Made by a program: the position numbers and the translations under genes. Under the pieces are notes generated by a model. The model saw only the letters and a list, made by a program, of their open reading frames with translations, did not search any database and was not told the origin of the DNA. A stretch of DNA of 64,000 bases, taken from NCBI GenBank assembly GCA_963402885.1, contig OY727102.1, positions 4,402,001 to 4,466,000 of the forward strand, written 5' to 3'. Positions 48,201-60,200 of this stretch are shown one piece after another. Source of the stretch: Antedon bifida. Its lineage: Eukaryota > Echinodermata > Crinoidea > Comatulida > Antedonidae. Position 1 is the stretch's first letter. Every line of letters starts with the position of its first letter.

Positions 48201-51200
48201 ATTCATTAAGTTCAGTAAATTGCACGTAACTTGTATAGAAAGTTGGTACATACTTTCGGTACTGATGTTAACCACCTAATAAATCCCTGTTTACTAATTA
48301 AGTTAGATAATTAGTTATTGAAAATTAAAAGAGAAACTGTAATATGTAAGTTGCAACCCCTGTCATGAATAAAAAGAGAAAAAGGATCAAGAATCGTTAT
48401 AAAGATCCGTCTTGTAGTTTTGACAGCCTAAAATTGGGATCCTGGCCTGTTGTCTGTGACCACATATCTATCTGCGGACAAACACAAATATAAAAATATA
48501 ACTTCCTTGGGCCAGGTAATAAGGTTTTGATCCAACATTCTAAGTATGTAAATGCTGGAATCTGATGGGCATTTTGTATCAACTATTCAGTGTTTCTTTT
48601 ATTACCTTCTTATTAAATTTCAGTTTACAAACAAAAATATATTTAGTTGTAATTAGTTTCAAATAAAAAGTATACTCCAAGATTCATACCATTATGTTTT
48701 AAATGTACAGATCTTTATCATTTACTCTCTTACCTTTCTTTACCCTCATAATGGGTTTGATGTAGTTGTAGTAAAACCCCGGAACAGTAGCTAGACAAAC
48801 TCAAAGCCTGTAAACAGTTCTTGGCAGTATCACACCCTTCAGCATGCTTTGTCTTGGAATAGATAATAAAAACAAATCATATTAATTTCTACAACAGATA
48901 TTATACATTTAAACTGATTTTTTTCTATTTTGTTCTATTTATTATTGGCTTTATAAAATGTGTACTAGAAACTACTTTAAAGGCAATGGTCGCATAATGA
49001 TGTCAATTTCACTATTAAAGTTGTTTGCTTTTTCATTTTCTCATTCGAAAATGAGTAGCAAAAAGAGAAAGTAGCAAAACAAAGTGAAATTTCAATAGCA
49101 GAAGTCAATTATGGTAATTGCTTTTTGACCATTGACTTGTTTATATTGTATTTTATACATGTACAATATCAGAAGAGGAAAATTAGTTGGTTATAAGACT
49201 GCAATTCCATAATTACCACTTTTTAGATTCTGTACCTACAGTACTATGGACATACAGTACAAACTACACTAATTAAGATTTGACCTGAATTATGGGAAAC
49301 CCCCAATAAAACACAATATTATGAACAAATTAATGACTCATAAACAACAAAAAGTCCCCAGTTTTCCACGACCGCATGGTGTCAAAACACAGCCTTAATT
49401 AACAACAAAAAAATCAGAAAATCATGCACACTCAGAAACAAATGCATGTGCAAAGAATGAGTGATAATGAATACAAAACTACTGTTTATTTTATTTAATA
49501 ATTTTTTTATCAAGAAGTCTGTAAGAGCAGAAGTATGTGGTACTCAGTATAACATTTCTATTTTCTGAGTTTTGATTCCTGTTTACAAAACAGGAAATAC
49601 TGTCATTGTTTACATACAATGATTGAATTGTTTTTGTACACATAATTAATATCTAATTGTTCCGTTTACACCATTATCTATAATATAATAGCTTTCTCTA
49701 TCTCCACTTAAACCGCAAGTCCGATATTAACGCCATTCAAGCTGGGGCAGCTTTTAATACCCCTTTATGCATTAGTCTATATTAGAAAAGAAAATGTGTA
49801 CAAAAAATGTGTTTTTTAGGCCAATTTCTTTGAACGCTGTTATCGGTAATCATCAGCCATTCTCCTACGTCACAATTAGATCCCTCGGGTCATTAGCGAT
49901 ATCAAGACAGCAGCACATGTGATCAGCGCAGCTGTAGCTATAGTATAGCGGCAATGCTGCCTTGCGCCATTTCAAATGAAAACCGGGGCGGTAAGTACAA
50001 AACTGTATTCTTGCTCATGTTTCTACCTCATGCATACCGCTCTTGCCAAACATAAGATTGAGCACCCTTTTTAATTACCCTTTTTCCAAACACCAAATGC
50101 AGTGATACCAATAGGCTAGGTTATGTTTCTTACTAATTACTATTCCTAAGCTGCTAATAGGCAATAGCTGAATGCGGGATGATTCGGCCCAAGTTTGACG
50201 GGACGAATCGGCCCACTTTAGGTCGATATAAAGTCTGACTATATAAGAGAGGCTTCTAATTTCATTAGCTCCCCATAGGTTTTTATGATATGAAATATTG
50301 TTAAGTACATTGTGCTAACATTATGTTTTGTTATTTGTAATTGTTTGTTTTATGTAATTTATTTTCAAGGGGTGTAGGCCTACAAGTAGGTACAGACAAG
50401 GAGGATGAAGCAATCATATTTACTTCTTTCTAATTAGACCTACACCGCCAGAAAACACAGTGTTGTTCATCTTATAGACAAACCACCAAATATTCTTACC
50501 ACCACAAATCAAGACATTCAACTGAATAACAGGATACTGCAAGAATATTCAACCAGATTCAACTAAGACCAGGGTCAACCTATGTGAACTTAATCACTGT
50601 AGCTGAGCCGGTTGACCCAATAATAATAATAATAACTGACATATTAATTAATAAACGTCTGTTATTTTAATATACTGTATTTACACAAACAAAAATTAGA
50701 ACGAGATTCTGTTTTTTTGTGACTGCATGTTTTTCAAACATTCATTTTACAGTGGGCACTATTATTATTTACGATGACTCTGCAAATGTCCATTTAAAAT
50801 TGCTTGCTTTTAGAATTAAATAAAAATAGACACTGAAATATAAAGATGAATACAGTATGATGCTGCATAATGTATACCTCTCTGCACTATACTTCCATTT
50901 ACAGATTTGTGTATACTGTATTACTATATTAATATACTATCTTTTTGATTCCCGAATCTTAAAATAAGATGGTGCCTGTCCATTGGATGGGTAACTGCTA
51001 GATGATATAATACACAAAATGGGGATAAGTAAGTAAGTAGATATTACCAGGGAAGAGTGAAATTTTATTATTCTCTGATATTACTTGTTCTATTTATTAG
51101 CAACAAGATTTTCAACATTCTTTTTTTTTTAAATCTGCATGATATGTCCACTTGTTGGATTTGAACATGTGATGCTCTTGCTACAGGAAAAGTGTTTTAT

Positions 51201-54200
51201 CACTAAACCATTGAGTGGAATTTCAATTTGTACTGTTTGACTGTTTTTTCTTCCTTTTTTGTGCATACATACCTTATACACATGCATTAGTACGTCATTG
51301 AATGCAGACTGCACGGAAATAATAAAGACATCATGAAGGGAAGTAGATGCTGCTAGAATATGAGATAAGTGTTGTAACAATGTAAAAAACGCTCCATAAT
51401 CCTGTAAGGAAAAGAAAATACATGAAGAGGCTATCAAATTAAGTACTTATATGTTAATATATACAGGTTAATGTGACATTTAAATAACTGCAGTTATCAG
51501 TTATGATATTATATATCAAGATACAGGCTAATGTTGACCATGTGACAATTAAATAACTTCAGTTATATATCAATATACAAGCTAATGTTGACAATGTAAC
51601 AAATAAATAACTGCAGTTATATATCAAGATACAGGCTAATGTTGACCATGTGACAATTAAATAACTGCAGTTATATATTAAGATACAGGCTAATGTTTGA
51701 CCATGTGACAATTAAATAACTGCAGTTATATATCAAGATACAGGCTAATGTTGACCATGTGACAATTAAATAACTGCAGTTATATATCAAGATACAGGGT
51801 AATGTTGACCATGTGACAATTAAATAACTGCAGTTATATATCAAGATACAGGTTAATGTTGACCATGTGACAATTAAATTGTGGTTGCTTTGTTCCACCT
51901 ATAACCAATTTCCTTTAGAAACTGATCTTTGATCAAGCTGTCTTGGAATGAGTGCTATTTACCACTCATCATTTCCTTGTTTATAGTATTAATACATTAT
52001 TTGCTACTGAATACACTTCTATCATATATGTCTGGTATTAGTAAGCACAATTTTTGTGATGAAATAAAATGTACTTAAGTATGATTTTAGGACTCCCACT
52101 ACAATGTTAAGGATATTGTTAATATTAAAGTATGAGGGTACACTATGATACTCCCTTTTCATGCATTACGGCTGTGCCTCCACACATTAGGTACTTTTAG
52201 CAGATTTTTAATGTCTATTCTCATTTGTTTTTAATATACATTTTTGCCATCGTATATAATGTAAATAAATCTTATTATGGAAGATATTGAAGAAACACTA
52301 CCTGTTTTTACAGTCATCAAACTTTATATCAATGGGGGTTACAATTTTATTAAAATAATATTGTATAAGTACAAAGATAAATAAAATGTCTGTCATATTC
52401 AGTGAAGCGTGACTATAGTAACATTACATTTACTATGCTTTATAGTTTCTATTTATTTCCTTATACAGTAGTACGTAGTCAGCATGGAAATGGACGATTG
52501 TCAACCAGATGAAGGTGAGACCTGTTATTTATTATAACTTGGTAGTAATGTAGTGATGTTTGTAGTCCACTTCATTTAAGTTAAGATTAATATGCTATAG
52601 GGAGCAAAATTGAATTGTTGAATAAGTCTGAATTATACAATAATATATTTGGAGTATCCAAATGTTTTAAACTACATTTCAACTGCCCTGGGAATTTATT
52701 TGAACAATGTGATAGAAATCTGTTTTATGTACACTATCTTTGTTGCTAATAATTGTTAATACATCACACATGTAGATTTAAGACAAACCTTTGATTTATG
52801 GCAAATTGTTAAAAACAGTTAAATTGTTACCCCAACCCTTATTCTATCGTTTTTCGGGCAGAGTAAACCCACAGAAGGTTGTTGTTCATAAACGATGATG
52901 AATGACCTAATAATAAATCTCAAAGGCACAAAGGATCTGCAGGAGTGGCTTTAACAACAATACTCAAAGGCTTCACCAACCTATACATTGTTATGAATGT
53001 TTTAGTTGGGGAAAGAAAGCAAACTATGTAAACAATGTTTTTTGCTTCCTTATACCTTTTTGCTGTTGGCCGAAAAAAAATTGGATGCTTGGTCAGTACA
53101 GGGGCCAAAAGGTCAATATGGTCAAAGTTAAGTAAAGATTTGCACAGTGAAAGAGGTTTGGTTGAAACATGCACAGATAAAATTATTTTGAATATCTGTA
53201 TCTTGTTGCCATAGTAATGGCCATTTTTAAAATTACAGCATTTTCTTGTAATTTTTCTATTATTCACTGTCAAATAAGGTAAACGTTGATTTAAATTTTA
53301 AAATTAATTTTTAATACAAGATGACGAAAGACTTAAACAAACTGAAAGGAAAAAAATTGTTGGTCAGGCATGGGAATGGACCGTATCATTTATTTTCAAT
53401 AGGGGTGTTTTTAAAAAATCCAATTTTAGCCAAAGTTTGGATTACGTTATTAATTATCATATATTCTATGGACCTTGTGTGAATGGATAAAAGGCAAAAA
53501 AAAAATGGGGAATACATTTTTGTTATATTGATGTTGTCACAAAAGTTTGTATTTTTTCTGATTTCAGGATATGTTATTCGTAAAGTAATGGCATAAAATT
53601 TGAACTGAATTCAAATTGAATCAAATATTAAAATCAAAATGTAGAGCAGACATTACTCTATACATTGATATAGGGAATTAAATGTTAGAACAAGAAAAAC
53701 TGTACTTATGGCTATTTTTTTATTAAACCCTACCCAAAATTGTTAGTAATTAATAATCTAGAACTCTGTGTTGTGTTAACTTGTGTATGTACATATTCAT
53801 AGCTATAAACATGTGCATAACGATGCTTAAATGTTTCAGAGTATATGCCTACCATATATTATATATGAGAATTTTAGATATATTAATTAGTCATATTTTA
53901 AAAATAATATTTATATGTTTTATATACGGAAATGTTCATGTCCTTATGTGACGTCATTAATTATCTAATTACAATCAACTTACATCAAAATAAAGAGACA
54001 TTGCTTTGTACATTGATACCAAAAATTATGAGCAAGGAAAACTGCACTTACAGATATTTGTGTTCCCTCCCCCAAAATTGTGGAATTCCGTTAAAATCCC
54101 ACCTTAGGGATGAGAATATTTAATGTTAACATCGATTTTTGTGCTCACTGAATTGATTTAATTTACAGGTTTTTTGATACGAGTAGTTTTAAAAAACCTA

Positions 54201-57200
54201 TTTCTTTTCAAATTCACCCGTTTGTTTTTGGCGTTGCTGTTCTATTGTTTGTCAACAGAATCTATTGTTAGTTGAAAGGCTGGTTACATAACATTAATAC
54301 ACTAAATTCGCATACACATGCTTGTTTGTAGTGAAATTAGCCTTAATTTTTAACCTAAAAATGTTAGGAGAATTTGACAGTAGGCGGAGGTATGCACTCT
54401 CGGAGTGGCTTTCTAGTTATAAATTACAGTATTATTATAAGTTAGTGATTCCAACAAAAAAGAGGAAGAGTAAATAAACATTCTTTTCATACTACGGTTA
54501 CTTTGATTCGTTTTTATTGTTCAACTAAGGTGAAAAATATGTAACAGTATACTTTATAGCAATTGCCAATCATTTACCGGAGTTCTTACACAGTGATTAG
54601 TTTAGATTGTAATTATAATACTAAATATTAATAATAATCTTGGTGATTTAAAGCGCTACTTCTTAGACAACCTACTTATCTCCTTGATCTTCTTCCCTCC
54701 TACACCCCTCTTGCTTGTCTTCGTTCGGCTGATCAAAACCTACTACTTGTTCCTAGAATTAACACCAAATCTTATGGACAAAGGTCTTTTATGTTCTCTG
54801 CTGTTTCTCTTTGGAATTCTCACCCTCGTCATTTTACTAAATCAACTTCTATTGCTATTTTTTAAAAAGAACTTAAAACACATCTTTTTAACATCCAATA
54901 TAAGCGCCTTTGATTTTGACTTCGGTTTAGTTGATTCTGGCGCTATACAAATACCTAAATTATTATTATTAAATTATTATTATTATGAGAGATTTAATTG
55001 TAATCAGTGGTCATATGCAGTTTCATAACTTGTTATTTCGTCTTTAATCTAAAGTTATAAACATATTCATTTCTAGTAATTTTAGACCAAAACTATCACT
55101 TATGTGCTTTGCTGATCAATCAATCAGTTCGACTTATATAGCGCCGGTATCCATAAAAATAATGTTCAAAGGTGCTTGACAAAGTTAAACAGAAAAAGCT
55201 TCTGTGTACAAGTGGGTTTTCAGTCATATTTTGAAGGCTAAATATTCATATGGCCATTTTCTTGACCAGTGGTCATGATATGTCTTTTGGCACTTGTTCA
55301 TTAGGGTGATATCAATACTAGTGTATTTTGATATTAGGCTAGACAATATTCGCTAGTTATTAAAAATTTAAATATGCTCCATGCAAACATGTTTGTACCA
55401 GCTATAGGTTAAATGTTAAAATAAGGTGTTTTTTAACATTTTGTGTATTTCTATTGTATTTATAGAGCAAATATAAATATATACTTTGCGTAATTGAGTA
55501 ATTTGAGACTAAAATTATTACTTCCTGACTGGTGGTTGCTGAGATATTGATATGGCCATTTTCTTGACCAATGGTAAAAAATAATGTTTCACGGTCATTT
55601 TTGGCAAAAATTGTCCATTAGAGTGAATAGAAATATGTATCTTCTGAGTATTTTGACACCAACTATGACCATATCCGCCAAACAATTTCTAAGATATGAA
55701 AAGTGTGCTCTAAGCCAAAAATGTTTGTGCCAGAGCTATGTCAAAGGTCAAAATTAGTTGCCCATTAGAATGAATAAAAATATGGGTCTTCTGAGTAGTT
55801 TGTCACAATACACCCAGTAGTTACCAAGTTACGCCAAGTCTTAACTTTGACCATATTGACCTTTTGGTCCCTGTAGTGACCAAGCATCCCAATTTTTTTT
55901 CGGCCAGCAGCAAAAAATTGATTTGTATTGATTTAAGGAAGCAAAAAAACATAATTTGCTAGAGTGTGCAGGTAAACCCTTTTGGCTCCCAAACTATTTG
56001 CTCATTTTTTAACATTACAAAGTTCAACAGAGTTTCTATACTACAGTTAGTTATTCTATTTGTTTAGTTTATAATTAGTGGCTCATAACATAAGACAGAA
56101 TGCTTTATTCTTATATGTCTGACACTAAAATTTCACTTTCATTAGTAACTATTTAGCAAGTTAGAAAAAGTACAGTTTACCAGCATCAGACCATAGATGG
56201 CGCTATCTAACAATATTGGCATATTATTGTTTATGCTTTTCATATCCTTTTTTTTAAACATTTATATATTGTTTTCATTCTGTGGTTCATTTGTTTACTT
56301 TGTGTTCTTGTTATATAATGACAATACTGCAACTTACAGTGAAAGTCAATAAATAAATGAATATTTAACCTACAAGTTCGGTTTGAGTTAGTTAAATTGT
56401 GAATTTCTTCCATTGTTAACTTCATTTATATCATTTACAATTGAATAAATATAATTTATTTTTTGCTTTGTTTTTAATTAATTTTTTTTTTCCATTTCAG
56501 GTCTAACTATATACCATGTGAAGTATAGTAATAATGATACAAAGGAATGCACTACAGTTGATCTACAAGCCAAAGAATTGATATTAATGAACCATGTATC
56601 AGGCCGAAGATTACTCAAATTACCCTATAAAAACATAAGCTCAATATACAGTCAAGAGGCAGAATTGGTTATCCATTATGGCGTCAGTGCTGATCAACAA
56701 CAGATGGTACTTGCAACCAATTATAGTGAATTTATTTTTTCCCATATAACGAAGAAAAAGTTTGAAGATCAGCATGTTGATATTTGTAAAAGTTGGGGTT
56801 TCACAACAGATATGAAAGTATCTCAGTGTATTCCTAATAACGAGAAACCAAGACTAACAGAAGATTATAACAATCTGGAAAGCAAGTATCAACAATTGGA
56901 AAGCCAAAACAAAGATGTGCAAAGCCAGTGCAAAGGCCTGGCGAATCAAAACAAAGTTTTGGAAAGTCAGATGAAAGACCTGGAAATTCAGAACAAAGAT
57001 TTAGAAGACCAGAAAAACATTCTAGAGAGCCTACGAAGAGATCTAAAAAGTCAAAATGAAGACTTGACGAAGCAAAACAAAACGTTGGCGACACAGATTT
57101 GTGAATTAAAATCTGAGAATGAAGATCTAGAGTCAAGAAAGACATCAACAGTATGGAAAGATCCAGTTGAGGACAATCAAAAGGAAATCAACATTTCTGT

Positions 57201-60200
57201 CAATACCAAATCAATCAAACCTCGACCAAGCTTCAAACAAAAGGAAAGGATAAAAGATGATGAATATGAAAACGTTGTTCCTTTACCACCATCATCAGTA
57301 AGGAAGGAAGATAAAGGTAGTGTTTACGTGGCGATGGTTCCTACAAAAGAGCATCAGGCTGAAAAAACGAAAGAAAAACCAGCACAGATTGTAGAGAGTA
57401 AATCAAGCCAGCATACAAATTTACATTTCAATGTGATCATTCGTAAAAATACATTCAAACAAAGCTGCGTCAGTGGAGAATGCACGCTGACGCTTTATGA
57501 GGAGCAACTGGTATTCAGCAACGCGGATGAAGAATGGGAGTACAAATACATCGAAAGTCATTGTTTTTCAGAAAATAATACTATTACATTTACTTGTCTT
57601 GAGAATGCTCCTAATGGGCCAGGTACAATTATCTTTGACTCCGATGCTGCAGAAAACATACACAGAACACTGTTACGACTTAAGGACACATATTATGTTG
57701 TCATGACCAGAGAAAATGAAATTGCTGCACGGTTGGGAAGTACAGATGGCGAGTACAAACTAATTCTTCACAACGACTACCTGAAATTATATACTCTTAC
57801 TGATATACCATGCCAATACTGGCATTTTAGAAACATCCGATCATTTGGCGTACTTGAAGGAGGATTTTTTATCCTATGTGGTCGTGGTAGTAGCACTGGA
57901 CCAGGCCGTGTCTCGTTTTTGACAAAAATGGGCAAAATCATTTTTGAAAAAATAAATAGAAATGTAAAAAATCTTGCAAAGAAAAAATTATCAGAAAAGG
58001 AGAAAAGAGAGGCAGATCCAGCAGTGGCCCAAAAGGACTAAAAACTAATGTAACACGTTGTTGATGATGCAAAAGACAAAAATTTAGTACTCAATGATCG
58101 ATTGTGTGAGAAAAACTAAAAAAGCAATTTCGAATTGCTGATGACAGATTTGGTGATCGAATATATAAAGTTGAACCTGCATATTAAGTTTTAAGCCAGG
58201 ACTTTTTTCCCCAAATATTTAATAGATAGATTTTATTACTTTTTAAATAGTTGTGTTGTTTGAAATTTGAATCAATATACTTTATTGGACAGCAAATTTT
58301 AAAAAACGCAAGGTATTTTTAGTATTTGATAAAACCAAAGATCATAATAATAAACATGGTAGCTTACATTATAAATATATTAAGGCAAGTAATAAAATAA
58401 AAGAATCAAATGTTTTAATACAAAGAATACAACGATTTATGCTTTAAATCAGAGAGACAAGAGAAGGATTTCAAATCACACTTAACAGTTAAAAAAAATA
58501 CTTTATGGTTTTAGTCGAACGTGACTCTATAGCTCACTATTGACGGTCGGTTGGTCAGTAAACACTAACTTAAATTTGCACACGCGACTGCAGCCATGTA
58601 TATGGCCTTGTTTTTATTAATCTAAAATTACTGAATGGTCGAACTTAATATGTAAATATAGAGAAATGGCAGTCCTTCAGGAAAGGTCATAAGGTCTAAT
58701 CATTTGATATTGTTTAAATGCACAGTAGAAAAGATCTTATGAGAAGATACAATTAATTACACCTAGTACATATGAACTACCTTACTTCATGTTATATATA
58801 ATAGTTTTCATGATGATCAATGTAAAATCACTGCATGACGGTGAAGATGTGCAAGCCATGTGTGATGAGGCATGTCTTATTAGCTTCTAAAAAAATTAGC
58901 ATGTTAGCAAATAATTAAGATGTTATTCTAATACTAAAGTGAAATTGTGATGAAACAAAATATCAAAAATATTTTAAACAGTTAATATTCCTTATGATTT
59001 AGATAAACTTTACAATTTACATAGTTATATACTATATATATTGTATTAAATAAATAATATAAATGTACCTAGATGCTTATTAAATTTTTCGAATATTTTC
59101 TTTGATGTACATATATGTTTAAATATCAGTATTTCTATATTAAATTTATTTTTCAAAAGTGTTTTATTGGTGTTAGCGTGTGCAATATTTATTTGTAATA
59201 AAGGAATCTGTGATACCTGAGCAATATATCTTGGAAAGGATGACCATCCATATAGTTGATCTGAAAAATGATGTACAATTCAGATTAGTTCATTTAACTG
59301 TCCAAAGTCCCAGTTTTTCGTGGCTAAACTAAATTAAAATAATTTCATTGAGGACTAAATAAAGTGAATCTGAATCATTTCAATAATATAAGTTGAAAAG
59401 TTAATTAGCGTTAACTAGTGAAGATTGACTAGAAATTTAGTGGGCTTGTAAAACTATTGGATGGGCTTCTTTCCAATATGGTCTTTGGTGAACTTTTGTT
59501 TTCAATAGGCGGTAGCGATTAATCTATAAGTCCAGTAACACTGTTACGTTCATTAATATCGGAACTGTATTTGAGCGATTTAGTGTTCATCTTTCGACTA
59601 CCATCCAGAAACAGAGGCTCTGTTATCGAAGCCACAGGATGTTTAATATTATTGCTTTCATTATAAATGTTGTGTGAATATTAATCTATAACGCCGTTCC
59701 GCAACCTATGGGTCATGACCCAATGTTTGGTCGCAAAAAAAATTGATGGGCCGCGAAATTGTTTCCGATACTGAAACTTATTATCAATTATACACTGATC
59801 TATATGTGAAAGGCTCTCAGTTTTGTAGAATCTACAACACTGATTACATTTTACATCTACAGTTTTCCCTGTGTTGATGTGCGGCGAGTACCGTAGTGTA
59901 CACACAATGACGACGGGGCAATGGACGCTTTTGACGCATAGTTGGTTGTTAATATACAGAATCCCCTTTTAGGACGTGGATTTAATAACCTACCAACTGG
60001 TTCTACGACGATATTTTTCTGTAGTTTGCAAATGAGTGTGTAACTTGACTGAAAAACTGCGAACTTTGATCGGTGGTGGGAACTTTTACAATGAACATTA
60101 GAATAATAGAAAGAACAATATAAACAGGTCCATCCCAAATTACACTCATAGCGTTGTTGTTCAGGCCCTAGCGAGGGAAACTCTTTATGGTTCAGAAGAA

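Larger units (their letters stand above)
53036..55960. repeat. Inverted repeat pair flanking repeat-rich intron DNA
   Basis: 53036-53136 and 55837-55960 are inverted copies sharing CTTTGACCATATTGACCTTT, then TGGTCCCTGTA and AGCATCC(C)AATTTTTTTTCGG. Between them ~55240-55830 contains two to three imperfect ~150-200-bp repeats (GGCCATTTTCTTGACCA, CATTAGAGTGAATA, GTATCTTCTGAGTA). A long 117-codon minus-strand ORF at 52920-53273 is within this material and is not a gene. Confidence 0.65.

Noticed and set aside
52920-53273. 117-codon minus-strand ORF
   Set aside because: It overlaps an interspersed repeat whose inverted copy lies at 55837-55960 and does not fit any KIAA0825 exon phase.
56834-57148. 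104-codon minus-strand ORF with repeated Phe/Ser/Leu pattern
   Set aside because: Mirror of the heptad-repeat coiled coil in the plus-strand adaptor gene.
59857-60138. 93-codon minus-strand ORF and its counterpart at 63701-63910
   Set aside because: Both are inside the two copies of the hAT element and do not resemble a transposase.
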